From assembly GCF_035920445.1 (NCBI RefSeq), contig NZ_CP109162.1:1612001-1676000 (forward strand): a stretch of DNA of 64,000 bases, written 5' to 3'. This DNA is from Nocardia sp. NBC_01730. Its GTDB lineage: Bacteria; Actinomycetota; Actinomycetes; Mycobacteriales; Mycobacteriaceae. The notes beneath the pieces are model-generated. The model was not told the origin of the DNA. It saw only the letters and a list, made by a program, of their open reading frames with translations, and did not search any database. Shown here piece after piece: positions 32,904 through 41,586 of the stretch. Position 1 is the stretch's first letter. The number at the start of each line of letters is the position of its first letter. The translations under genes and the position numbers were made by a program.

Positions 32904-34466
32904 ATGACCGACACCCGATCCACCTCCGACGACGAACGTCGGCTGGCCGAACTCGGCTACAAACAAGAACTGGCCAGATCGTGGTCTGGATTCTCCAATT
33001 TCGCCATCAGCTTCACCATCGTCTCCATTCTCACCGGTGGATTGGCCAGTTACGGCATCGGTTTGGCCAATGGTGGCCCGATCACCATGGCCTGGGGATG
33101 GCCACTGGTCTCGGTCATGGTGTTGTTCGTTGGGTTGGCCATGGCGGAACTGGCCTCCGCCTATCCCACCTCCGGCGGCCTGTACTGGTGGGCCTCGGAA
33201 CTCGGCGGACCGGTGTGGGGATGGTTCACCGGGTGGTTCAACCTGATCGGGCAGATCGCAGTGACCGCGGCGATCGATTACGGCGCGGCCATCTTCACCA
33301 CCGTGGTGCTGAACGTCATCGGCATCGACATCGGTACCGACCGCACCGCGATATTCTTGGTGTTCGCCGCGATTCTGGTTCTGCACGCCGTGCTGAACGC
33401 GATCGGCCCGCACCTGTCCGCGGTGATCAACAACGTGTCCGCGTGGTGGCACGTCGGCGGTGTGGTGATTTTCGTGGTCGTGCTCGGGTTCGGAGCGAAG
33501 CACCACCAGAGCGTCGAATTCGTCTTCACTGAAACGGTCGACAACAGCGCGGTCGGATTCGGCGGGGTGGCATTCAGCTTCCTACTCGGCCTGCTACACG
33601 GGCAATACACGTTCACCGGATACGACGCGTCCGCGCACATGTCGGAGGAGACCCACGACGCTTCCCGTATGGCGGCCAAGGGCATTATCAATACGATCAT
33701 CGTTTCGGCGATCGCCGGATATCTGCTCATCATGGCGGTGACGTTCGCGATTCCTGATCTCGACGACGCGCTCGATCCAGAGATGAACAGCGGCTACCCG
33801 GTGATCTACATCCTGGAGAACTCGCTGAATTCGTTCTGGTCGAGTCTGCTGCTGGTCATCGCGGCGATCGCGCAATTATTCTGCGGCTACGCTTCGGTGA
33901 CCTCGGCCTCCCGCATGCTGTTCGCGTTCTCACGCGACGGCGCCGTGCCCGGGTCGGCGCTGTGGTCGAAGCTGTCGGCGCGGAGGGTGCCGGTGAACGC
34001 GGTGCTGTTCATTTCGTTCTTCGCCTTCGTCCTGCTGATTCCGTCGATGCTGGTGCCCGCGGCGAACGCGCCGACCGCGTACGCGGCGGCCACCTCGGTC
34101 GCGACCATCGGCCTGTATATCGCGTACGGCATACCGGTTCTGCTGCGCCAGCTGCACGGGGCCCGATTCCGCAACGGCCCATGGCAACTCGGCCCGTGGT
34201 ATCGGCCGGTCGGTGTGGTCGCGCTGATCTGGATCGTGCTGATCAGCTTCCTGTTCATCCTGCCCACCGACGACCGCGGCTATCCGTGGAACAGCGAATT
34301 CACCTGGAACACAGTGAATTACGCTCCGATCACCCTGGTCGGCGTGGTGGGCGCGATCGGAATCTGGTGGCTGATATCGGCGCGGACCTGGTTCACCGGC
34401 CCGAAGCGGACGGTGGACGAGCCGCCCGCCGGTGAACCGGAAGCCGAGGCGCCCGCCATCATCTGA
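32904..34466 (+). CDS. APC-superfamily amino-acid permease
   Basis: 520 residues, about 12 membrane helices. The N-terminus LAELGYKQELARSWSGFSNFAISFTIVSILTGG is the amino-acid/choline transporter (ACT, GABA-permease-like) start. Further marks are ELASAYPTSGGLYWWASELGG and FTGYDASAHMSEETHDASRMAAKGI. It imports an amino acid, GABA, choline or polyamine by proton coupling. Stands alone, so the substrate is not suggested by context. Confidence 0.88.
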   Translation: MTDTRSTSDDERRLAELGYKQELARSWSGFSNFAISFTIVSILTGGLASYGIGLANGGPITMAWGWPLVSVMVLFVGLAMAELASAYPTSGGLYWWASELGGPVWGWFTGWFNLIGQIAVTAAIDYGAAIFTTVVLNVIGIDIGTDRTAIFLVFAAILVLHAVLNAIGPHLSAVINNVSAWWHVGGVVIFVVVLGFGAKHHQSVEFVFTETVDNSAVGFGGVAFSFLLGLLHGQYTFTGYDASAHMSEETHDASRMAAKGIINTIIVSAIAGYLLIMAVTFAIPDLDDALDPEMNSGYPVIYILENSLNSFWSSLLLVIAAIAQLFCGYASVTSASRMLFAFSRDGAVPGSALWSKLSARRVPVNAVLFISFFAFVLLIPSMLVPAANAPTAYAAATSVATIGLYIAYGIPVLLRQLHGARFRNGPWQLGPWYRPVGVVALIWIVLISFLFILPTDDRGYPWNSEFTWNTVNYAPITLVGVVGAIGIWWLISARTWFTGPKRTVDEPPAGEPEAEAPAII

Positions 34467-34530
34467 CCGGCCTGCCTGCCGGGAACCGGCATTTCGAATT
34501 TGTCGGTCCCGGCCACTAGGGTTCGTCGGC

Positions 34531-35259
34531 ATGGAAAGGACCGACCTGGCGCGTATTTCACCCACCGGGAGGATTGTGTTCCCGGGAAATCCGTGGCCCG
34601 AGGGGCATGCGATCGAGGAGTTCGCCTGGACCGGCCGCTTGGATCCAGCCGGTCACTTGTGGTTCGATCTGCATTTGCAGTCTGCGGACTACAACGCCGA
34701 ACGGGCACCCGAAGACGACGCCGAATGGGAGCCCGAGGATGATGAGGACCACGAGGGCTGGACGTCGCGGATCGTCTGGCAGAACTATCACCGCTGCACT
34801 CTGTCGTCGACGTACTGGGGCGAGGACGAGGGGACCGGCTTTCGCGCCGCCGAGCCCGGCCGCCCGTTTTTGCTGAAAGCGGCTCAGCCGCAGCAGCTGA
34901 CGGTTGATCCCCTTCCCCTGGCCGAGTTCGACGACGTCGAAGGCCTCGCGTTCAACATCTATCTGCTCGGGCACGACTCGGTCGCCGACCAGGAAGTGTC
35001 CTTCACTCGACGCGCCGACGGCAGGCATGACATCGACTGGCAGGGCCGGATCGCCCTCACCTACTGCGCCCAGTACGAATTCGAGTACGGGTTCCGCGCC
35101 CGAATTTCCGGCGCCACACTCGACTTCATCCGGTTTCCTGCGAACATCTCGGCCGAGCAGGCACAGCAACAGTTGACCGTGGCGCTCGACGCGCCCGAGG
35201 AATTCGAGCTCGGCCTCGTCGACGGGCAGCCCGCCTGGGTGTCGAAACTGAGGGCTTGA
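34531..35259 (+). CDS. Conserved hypothetical protein
   Basis: 242 residues from ATG 34531. A beta-rich, acidic protein starting MERTDLARISPTGRIVFPGNPWPEGHAI, with an acidic block APEDDAEWEPEDDEDHEGW about residue 60 and the strand-like segments LWFDLHLQS, HDIDWQGRIALTY and FEYGFRARISG. No signal peptide or membrane helix. No family recognised. It converges on the CMD-family gene. Confidence 0.65.
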   Translation: MERTDLARISPTGRIVFPGNPWPEGHAIEEFAWTGRLDPAGHLWFDLHLQSADYNAERAPEDDAEWEPEDDEDHEGWTSRIVWQNYHRCTLSSTYWGEDEGTGFRAAEPGRPFLLKAAQPQQLTVDPLPLAEFDDVEGLAFNIYLLGHDSVADQEVSFTRRADGRHDIDWQGRIALTYCAQYEFEYGFRARISGATLDFIRFPANISAEQAQQQLTVALDAPEEFELGLVDGQPAWVSKLRA

Positions 35260-35297
35260 CGGATTCGACGCCGGGTCCTGCCGTGGGCCGTTCGGGC

Positions 35298-35789
35298 CTA
35301 TCGGCCCGAGGGATGGCTGGGCAGCACACAGACCGCGTCCAGGCCGAGCACGCGATTGAGGCGACCGAAGGCCAGCCAGGAGCCGATGCTCATGCTGAGC
35401 TCGACCAGTTCGACCTGGCTGTAGTGGGCGAACATCCGGGTCCAGAACTCGTCGTCGAGGTTGTGGTGATCGGTGGCGTAGCGCTCGGCGTATTCGGCGG
35501 CAAGGCGGGTGCGTTCGTCGAAGGCGCCGGTGGTGCGCCAGTTGGTGACGGCGTCGGCGAATTCGGGCTCGACCTTCTTCCCGTCGCGCTCAGTGCGCCA
35601 GTCCTGGCAGAAGAGGCAGCCGTTGATCTGGGCGATGCGCAGCCGTGCCGCCTCGAACTCGCGCAATCCCAGGGTGCTGTGCGAGTACACCGACAAGGAG
35701 AAGTTGGAGGCGGCGATGCCGATGCCGGGGACCATTTCGCCCCAGACGTAGCCGATCGGATCCTTACCCTCGGGAACGTCGATGATCAT
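35298..35789 (-). CDS. Carboxymuconolactone decarboxylase / AhpD-like protein
   Basis: 163 residues from ATG 35789, overlapping the upstream stop by ATGA. The active-site helix is ARLRIAQINGCLFCQDWRTERDG, with the two redox Cys (CxxC) but Gln in place of the usual His after the second Cys. Then AEYAERYATDHHNLDDEFW and a closing helix pair. Members reduce peroxides or decarboxylate lactones. It is translated together with the DapB-like oxidoreductase, a pairing that suggests one small catabolic step. Confidence 0.8.
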   Translation of the reverse strand: MIIDVPEGKDPIGYVWGEMVPGIGIAASNFSLSVYSHSTLGLREFEAARLRIAQINGCLFCQDWRTERDGKKVEPEFADAVTNWRTTGAFDERTRLAAEYAERYATDHHNLDDEFWTRMFAHYSQVELVELSMSIGSWLAFGRLNRVLGLDAVCVLPSHPSGR

Positions 35790-36868
35790 GTGTGCTTCCT
35801 TCCGAGTTTGCCGACCGCGGGGCGCAGCGGAATGTCCAGCGCGTCGTACAGTCCTGGTTCGGCGGCTACCAGCCAGTCGATCGCGCTCACCAAACGGCCG
35901 ACGGCCGTAGCGTTTCCGCCTGCGGACCGGTTGCCGTCCTCGTCGGTGGCCTCGACGGTCACTTCGATCCGCGGGCGGCCCTCGATGATCACGCGGTGTG
36001 CGCCCGCGCCGCCGTCCGCGGGCAAGGGCCAGTCGGGGGCGCAGGACGGATGTATGCGGGTGACGTGTTCGATGACGAGGCGTGGCTCCCCTTCCACGAT
36101 GCCCTGAACCTCGAACCGCACAGCGCCCTGGGTGCCCGCCTCGAACTCCCCCATGGCCGCGGTGGTGACGGCGCTGTCCAGCGCTCGCCGGTCCAGCGTC
36201 TCGCGGATCTCGTCGAGTTCGACACCCAGCGCCCGCGCCATCAGCCGAATCTGCCCGCCCCACACCATGCTCGGCACCGACGGTGCCAGCATCGGCGGCT
36301 GATAGTCCATCGGCTGCCCCATGCCGACCAGGTAGCGCACCGAGTCCGGTTGGTCGTAGCTGGAGTAGTCGAAGATTTCCTGGCAGCGGATCACCTCGAC
36401 CCTGCTGCCGAGCCCGCTGACCAGGGCCGGCAGGACGTCATTGCCCCAGCCGGGGTCGACGCCGGAGACGAACAGCGACCCGCCGCCTGCGGTGATGGCG
36501 GCCAGTACCGGCTCGCGCACCTCAGCGGGGGCATTGCGCGGGTCGTAGAGCGCGTAGAGCGCGGGCGTGACGACCACCGCGCCCGCGCGGAGAGCACGCA
36601 CGATGTCGCCGAGTGCGTCGTCAGGGCGGATATCGCCGGATGCCGCGTAGACCACGGCGTCCGGCGCCGCGGCGAGTGCGCCCTCGATGTCGTCGCTGGC
36701 CGCGACTCCGAGCGCATAGCCCAGGCCACCGAGTTCGCCCGCGTCACGGCCGACCTTCTCGGGGTTGCGGACGAGCACGCCCGTCAGCCGCAGTGCCGGG
36801 TGGGACGCGACGGCACGGATCGCCGCTCGGCCGATATTGCCGGTGCCCCAGACCACCGTGGAGATCAT
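35786..36868 (-). CDS. DapB-like NAD(P)H-dependent oxidoreductase (2,4-diaminopentanoate-dehydrogenase-like)
   Basis: 360 residues. The Rossmann loop VVWGTGNIGRAAIRAVASHPALRLTGVLVRNPEKVG is the start of the dihydrodipicolinate-reductase-like family widespread in actinobacteria. The middle GVDPGWGNDVLPALVSGL and the C-terminal THIHP-type VIEHVTRIHPSCAPDWP blocks follow family members. The true reaction of most relatives is unknown; some act on amino or hydroxy acids. ATGA overlap with the CMD gene downstream. Confidence 0.75.
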   Translation of the reverse strand: MISTVVWGTGNIGRAAIRAVASHPALRLTGVLVRNPEKVGRDAGELGGLGYALGVAASDDIEGALAAAPDAVVYAASGDIRPDDALGDIVRALRAGAVVVTPALYALYDPRNAPAEVREPVLAAITAGGGSLFVSGVDPGWGNDVLPALVSGLGSRVEVIRCQEIFDYSSYDQPDSVRYLVGMGQPMDYQPPMLAPSVPSMVWGGQIRLMARALGVELDEIRETLDRRALDSAVTTAAMGEFEAGTQGAVRFEVQGIVEGEPRLVIEHVTRIHPSCAPDWPLPADGGAGAHRVIIEGRPRIEVTVEATDEDGNRSAGGNATAVGRLVSAIDWLVAAEPGLYDALDIPLRPAVGKLGRKHT

Positions 36869-37052
36869 TCGCCGAGCGTAGCAAGCGCTTGGTCGGCTGT
36901 ATGCGCTTCCAGGCTTCTTCCGACCGCGCTCCCGCCCGTCGAGGCGATAACTACGCAGAAACGCTGCCTGCCATGTGGCGCCACCGGACTGAGATTTCCG
37001 TGGCCCAACCTCGGCCTCAGCCCAGCGACAGCGACAGCGATACGATGACTAT

Positions 37053-39305
37053 ATGGCGTGCCCCGCCTCGCCGGGCCCGGAGGCGACGGCCGGATTCGGC
37101 CACCCGCCCGGAAAAGCGCGGGTAACCCGGGTCGCCGACATAGTTGAGCGCTTTGCCGACGCGTGGCGTACCGCGGCTACACCGCCGAAGCTGGCTGCCT
37201 ACCTCCCGGAATCCCCCGCGATCCGCCGCGTGTCGCTGATCGAATTGATCAAGGTTGACCTGGCCAACCGGTGGGGGCACGGCAAGGCGCCGAAACGGCT
37301 GGCCGATTACGTCGAGGAACTGCCGGAATTACGTACCTGGCCCCTGCCGCCGGATCTGATCTACGAGGAATTCCACGTCCGCAAGCAGGCGGGTGGCCCG
37401 GTCGCGGTCGACGAGTACACTGCGGCCTACCCCGAGCAGAGCGACCAGCTCTCGAAGATGCTCGCCATCGACGACTACCACAGCACGGTCATGACGGTCC
37501 CGGCCGAGCCGACGAACCTCGACGACCTCGCCGTCGGACAGAAGATCGACGACTTCGACCTGATGACCCGTCTCGGACGAGGCACCTTCGCCCGGGTCTT
37601 CTTGGCCAGGCAACGGTCGATGCAGCGGTTGGTCGCAGTGAAGATCTCCCGTGACAGGAGCACTGAGCCGCAGACGCTGGCTCAGCTCGACCACGACTAC
37701 ATCGTGCGGGTCTTTGACCAGCGGGTGCTGGAGAGCAGGAAGTTGCGCCTGCTGTACATGCAGTACGTGCCTGGCGGCACGCTTTTCACCGTGCTCGAGC
37801 GTGTCCGCGCTACACCGCAGGCTCAGCGCAGTGGCGCGATGCTGCTCGAGGTGATCGATCAAGTGCTTGCCGCAAAAGGTGAGATCCAGCCCAGTGAGTC
37901 GCCCCAGCGCGCGGAGCTGGCCGAGTTGTCCTGGCCGGAGACCGTCGCGTGGCTCGGGCGACGGCTCGCCGAGGCGCTCGACTACGCGGGCAACGCGGGC
38001 GTACTGCACCGCGACGTCAAACCGGCCAATGTCCTGCTCACCGCAGATGGCGTCCCTAAGCTGGCCGACTTCAACATCAGCTTCAGCGGTAACGTCGCCG
38101 GCGACAATCCCGTCGCCTACTTCGGCGGTTCGCTGGCATACATGTCACCAGAGCAGCTCGCTGCGTTGCACCCGGACCTCCCGATTACAGCCGACGATCT
38201 CGATACCCGCAGCGATCTCTACGCCCTGGCCGTCGTGCTGTGGGAATTGCTCACCGGGCGCAAGCCGTTCGACGACGATGTCACGGCCGACAGCGACCGT
38301 GCCACCCTGGACGGAATGTTGGAGCGCCGACCCCGCAGCCCGCAGGCGCTGCCCTGTTCGGATCTGCCCACAGACTGCCCGGAGGCATTGCAGCGCGCCC
38401 TGGTTCGGGCGCTCAACCCCCAACCAGAAAACCGCTGGTCGCGTGGTGCCGACATGGCCCAGCAGCTGGAAGTCTGCCTCGATGCCCGTGCCCGCGACCT
38501 CGTCGACCCGCCGGCGACAAGCTGGCGCCTGCGCGCCCGCATGCTGATGCACCCGATCATGGCGCTGGCTATCGCCGTGCCGAATGCGCTCGCGATCATC
38601 TACAACCACCACCACAATCACCGTTTGATCATCGACATGCTCGACGTGCAGACTCAACATCGCTTCGAGCAGATCACGTTCGTAGCCTATGGGGTTGGCT
38701 TTCTGATCGGCTTCGTCGTCATCAACATGCTGGTCGCGAGGCTTTGGTCGATCGCGCGTGGGCTGCGCAAGGGCCGGTCCTACGACCCGGAAACCCTCGC
38801 CCGGGCCAGGGCCGACACGCTACGACTCGGCAAACGCACCGTATTGACCTGCTGCACGTTGTGGGCGATCACAGGCGTGGTGGTCCCCGTGATAATGGAG
38901 GTGACCGGCAACCATATCGCCGCCGAATCTTACGTTTACTTCTTCATCACTCAAATCGTGTGCGGCGTTGCAATGGCCTATCCCTACTTCCTGGTCAACT
39001 TCTACGCGGTGCGGTCGCTGTACCCGATGTTCATCCCACATGGCGGACTCGGCGCCCAGGATGCACACCGCCTGCGGCAACTCGAGGTACGCAGCACGTA
39101 CTTCCTGGCCGCCGCCGCAGCGGTCCCGCTGCTGGGCGTCGCGGGCGCGACTTTCATTCCGTCCGAGGACATTGCCGCCGTCATCGTGACGCTGCGGCTA
39201 CTCTGCATCGGCAGCGCACTGGCTTTCATCGGCGTCTATTGGCTGTTCCGGATACTCGAAAAGGACCTCGCCGCGCTGGAACGCATCGCCGCCCGCGGGG
39301 CTTGA
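37053..39305 (+). CDS. Membrane-anchored serine/threonine protein kinase
   Basis: 750 residues. About 1-150 is an all-helical domain (RFADAWRTAATPPKLAAYLP; LIELIKVDLANRWGHG; LPPDLIYEEFHVRKQAGGPVAVDEYTAAYPEQ) of the type found before many planctomycete kinases. About 165-480 is the kinase: GRGTFARVFLARQ, VAVKISRD, HRDVKPANVLL and GSLAYMSPEQ. The magnesium motif reads DFN, not DFG. After about 490 come some six hydrophobic segments (MALAIAVPNALAII; FVAYGVGFLIGFVVINMLVA; and four more), unlike the single helix of mycobacterial PknA/PknB, and no PASTA domains. Probably senses a membrane or cytoplasmic cue. Confidence 0.85.
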   Translation: MACPASPGPEATAGFGHPPGKARVTRVADIVERFADAWRTAATPPKLAAYLPESPAIRRVSLIELIKVDLANRWGHGKAPKRLADYVEELPELRTWPLPPDLIYEEFHVRKQAGGPVAVDEYTAAYPEQSDQLSKMLAIDDYHSTVMTVPAEPTNLDDLAVGQKIDDFDLMTRLGRGTFARVFLARQRSMQRLVAVKISRDRSTEPQTLAQLDHDYIVRVFDQRVLESRKLRLLYMQYVPGGTLFTVLERVRATPQAQRSGAMLLEVIDQVLAAKGEIQPSESPQRAELAELSWPETVAWLGRRLAEALDYAGNAGVLHRDVKPANVLLTADGVPKLADFNISFSGNVAGDNPVAYFGGSLAYMSPEQLAALHPDLPITADDLDTRSDLYALAVVLWELLTGRKPFDDDVTADSDRATLDGMLERRPRSPQALPCSDLPTDCPEALQRALVRALNPQPENRWSRGADMAQQLEVCLDARARDLVDPPATSWRLRARMLMHPIMALAIAVPNALAIIYNHHHNHRLIIDMLDVQTQHRFEQITFVAYGVGFLIGFVVINMLVARLWSIARGLRKGRSYDPETLARARADTLRLGKRTVLTCCTLWAITGVVVPVIMEVTGNHIAAESYVYFFITQIVCGVAMAYPYFLVNFYAVRSLYPMFIPHGGLGAQDAHRLRQLEVRSTYFLAAAAAVPLLGVAGATFIPSEDIAAVIVTLRLLCIGSALAFIGVYWLFRILEKDLAALERIAARGA

Positions 39306-39343
39306 TCAACGGGAGCGCAACGGGAGGATCGAGCAGGTGTCGC

Positions 39344-39829
39344 GTGGCTGCGCCAGGTGGACGGTGTTCGGCATTCGAACTCGCCCGCCTGTGTGCCGGA
39401 TTGGAGGGCGGTGCACCCATGCGGGGCATGCAATTGCGCACGCACTGCGCCGCGTTCTGTCAGGCACTCACGCGACACCACACCGCTGAGGACAACAGCG
39501 CGTTCCCGATGCCGGCCGCCCAGTTCCCCGAGCTCGCGCCGGTGCCGGCCGAGCTGCGTGCCGACCACGGTCGGGTGGCCGAGATCCTGCGCAGGTTGGA
39601 CGATCTGCTCGCCTCCGTGCCGCCGGATGCCGAAACCGTCCATCGGAAACTGGACGGGCTGACCGCGATTCTGGAATCCCACTTCCACTGGGAAAAGCGG
39701 CGCCTGACAAAGGCGCTGAATGACCTCGCCGACAGCGGCGGAACCTCCGGCGAACTACTCGGCATCGATGTCACGTCAGGGCGTCACGCGACGCCCGCGG
39801 ATCGAGGCGCAGTTGTAATGCCCGGCTAG
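39344..39829 (+). CDS. Hemerythrin-like HHE-domain protein, possibly N-terminally truncated
   Basis: From GTG 39344 (161 residues; ATG 39419 is an alternative). ELARLCAGLEGGAP, HCAAFCQALTRHHTAEDNSAFP, LRADHGRVAEILRRLDDLL and LESHFHWEKRRL supply helices 2-4 of a four-helix bundle with the HHxxED, DH and HFxxE iron ligands. The first helix with its His ligand is missing or weak, while another frame upstream (39302-39410) reads WLRQVDGVRH, so an old frameshift may have cut the start. Family members bind a di-iron centre and sense oxygen or nitric oxide. Confidence 0.65.
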   Translation: MAAPGGRCSAFELARLCAGLEGGAPMRGMQLRTHCAAFCQALTRHHTAEDNSAFPMPAAQFPELAPVPAELRADHGRVAEILRRLDDLLASVPPDAETVHRKLDGLTAILESHFHWEKRRLTKALNDLADSGGTSGELLGIDVTSGRHATPADRGAVVMPG

Positions 39830-39898
39830 TACGGTATATCCCACACCACAATGCAGGGGGCAAGGCACGGATCGAGTGAAAGGCGGGCGAACACGACA

Positions 39899-41158
39899 GT
39901 GAACAAGCCGTATTCGTCGTGGGCTGCTCGGAATTCGTCCGAAGAGTTACCCTTGGCCGCCCGTTATCAGAGCGCCGAACCCATCGTCTGGCACGGCAGC
40001 ATGGTCTACCCCATGTACACCGAGCAGGTCGGACCCGCGCCCACAACCGTCACCGTGACGTTGCTGTCCGCAGCGCCGCCCGCCGGACTTCGCGGGCTGG
40101 GAATGGGTCTGTCCGTGGTCGATGGCTACGTGGATCTGCACGGACGCTCGCTCGCCGGGGTCGACGCATGGAGCGACGCACTCGCTGCGGGTGTCAGCTT
40201 CGACGTAACGCCGACGGCACCGGGCACGCTGGTGACGCTCACCCCCGTATGGGTGGACGAATTCGGGACCCAGAAGTCCTGGGTCGGCAACTACGGCATA
40301 GTTATCGAGCACCGGCCCGGCGGTCGAATCGTCCTGTGGTGCAGCATCGGGGAGGGACCGCCGAACTTCGCGAACCTCGTCGTGGAGGTGCACACCGCTC
40401 CCGCGGTCGTCACACCGAACGAATCGATCCCGTGCGCGCCCACCACGACACCGATCGCCACGAGCACGCCCTCCACTCGGTCCCCTTCCTCGGCCGGTCC
40501 GCCCACCGCGCCGACTATGCCCGTTCCCCGTATCGACGCGGGCCCGCCGGCCGCCGGCCGACCTCCTTCCGACCCGCGATCGGCCACGAGCGGCGATCCA
40601 CCCGTGAACGGGCAAGCGGCGCAAGACACCCCCACCCGACGGCCAGGCACACTTTTCACGAACATGCAGTCGTCACGGACCGCGCAGCCCGCCGCGGATA
40701 CCCAGCGCCCCGCGCCTAGCCCGCAGGTCTCCGACACCCGGACCGCTCCGGCTTCGAGGCCACAGCCCAGCGAAGAATCCGCTGCCGATATCCCTCGGCC
40801 CGAGGCCGACTCGGGACAGTCAGGCGACCCTGGTTATCGAAGCGCGCTTTACAACCTCGGTGTCGCCATGCAGAGCCGAGGCGAGGCGGAACAGGCATGC
40901 GGGCTCTGGGCGCAGGCCGCCAACGCCGGGCATGCGGCCGCCGCCTACGAGCTAGGCATGGTCCGATTCCGGCGAGGTGATCCGGCCGGGGCCGAATACT
41001 GGTGGCGCGCCGCCGCCGACCGCCGCGAGCCTCGTGCGATGGCCGGACTCGCAGAACTACTCGACCAGCAGGGCAACCACGACGAGGCCAGAGCATGGCG
41101 GACGTACGCGTCCGAGGAGCAAGCCGCCGACGTGGTCGGTCAGCCGGCATCCGACTGA
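39899..41158 (+). CDS. Sel1/TPR-repeat protein with beta-rich N-terminal domain
   Basis: 419 residues from GTG 39899. About 1-175 is a beta-rich globular domain (VWHGSMVYPMYTEQVGP; GMGLSVVDGYVDLHGRS; WVGNYGIVIEHRPGG) that I cannot name. About 180-315 is a long disordered Pro/Thr/Ser linker. About 320-410 holds Sel1-like repeats: ALYNLGVAMQSRGEAEQACGLWAQAANAGHAAAAYELGMVRFRRGDPAGAEYWWRAAADRREPRAMAGLAELLDQQG. No signal peptide. Sel1 repeats scaffold protein complexes. Confidence 0.75.
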   Translation: MNKPYSSWAARNSSEELPLAARYQSAEPIVWHGSMVYPMYTEQVGPAPTTVTVTLLSAAPPAGLRGLGMGLSVVDGYVDLHGRSLAGVDAWSDALAAGVSFDVTPTAPGTLVTLTPVWVDEFGTQKSWVGNYGIVIEHRPGGRIVLWCSIGEGPPNFANLVVEVHTAPAVVTPNESIPCAPTTTPIATSTPSTRSPSSAGPPTAPTMPVPRIDAGPPAAGRPPSDPRSATSGDPPVNGQAAQDTPTRRPGTLFTNMQSSRTAQPAADTQRPAPSPQVSDTRTAPASRPQPSEESAADIPRPEADSGQSGDPGYRSALYNLGVAMQSRGEAEQACGLWAQAANAGHAAAAYELGMVRFRRGDPAGAEYWWRAAADRREPRAMAGLAELLDQQGNHDEARAWRTYASEEQAADVVGQPASD

Positions 41159-41236
41159 TTCCTGTGTAATTCGGCGCGGCCGCTATCAACGCGACGCCAA
41201 GCAGGTTCTGTGGGTCCACCTTTTGATCGATCGGCC

Positions 41237-41329
41237 ATGCCGGAACACCCTGTCGGCCGGTTTCTGCGGCGCGGGATCGACAAGGGCATCGGCGGGCTGC
41301 TGACCTGGGGAGGAAAAGAATTCGCCTGA
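41237..41329 (+). CDS. Candidate erm leader peptide 1
   Basis: A 30-codon ORF, MPEHPVGRFLRR... to ...LTWGGKEFA, whose TGA stop (41327-41329) overlaps the ribosome site TGAGGAAG of leader ORF 2. That stop/ribosome-site coupling is its main support; it has no strong ribosome site of its own. Confidence 0.35.
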   Translation: MPEHPVGRFLRRGIDKGIGGLLTWGGKEFA

Positions 41330-41339
41330 GGAAGTCGGC

Positions 41340-41504
41340 ATGCAGTATGTTGCGGAGTATGGGTGGCAGTCCAGGTGTGAACGGGGCGTGCGCGGTCGGC
41401 GCGTACTTCATTCGACTGCGCATGGAGGTCCGGGCTCTGCCGGCGCACCGTATCGCTTCGATTTCCTGATCCGGCTGATCGAAATCCGCGCAGGCGGCCG
41501 ATAG
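41340..41504 (+). CDS. Candidate erm leader peptide 2
   Basis: A 54-codon ORF starting MQYVAEYGWQ and ending FDFLIRLIEIRAGGR, with GAGGAAG 5 bases before the ATG, the best ribosome site in the erm leader. Its end overlaps the first hairpin (41496-41511). In another frame, ATG 41359 gives 36 codons containing FIRLRMEVR; RLR is the arrest motif of the ErmD leader, but that ORF has no well-spaced ribosome site. Either could act in translational attenuation of the methylase. Confidence 0.4.
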   Translation: MQYVAEYGWQSRCERGVRGRRVLHSTAHGGPGSAGAPYRFDFLIRLIEIRAGGR

Positions 41505-41563
41505 CGGCCGTCTGATCCGCTGTGCCCTGGCGTGGGTCCGGGCGAATCAACCTTCCTGATTCG
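41496..41563 (+). promoter_or_regulatory. Two hairpins between leader ORFs and erm: possible attenuator
   Basis: Hairpin A 41496-41511: CGGCCG-ATAG-CGGCCG. Hairpin B 41543-41563: CGAATCA-ACCTTCC-TGATTCG, ending 12 bases before the GGAGG of erm. Alternative pairings with the leader coding region cannot be judged by eye. Confidence 0.45.
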
Positions 41564-41586
41564 ACCACTCCGTTCGGAGGACACCC

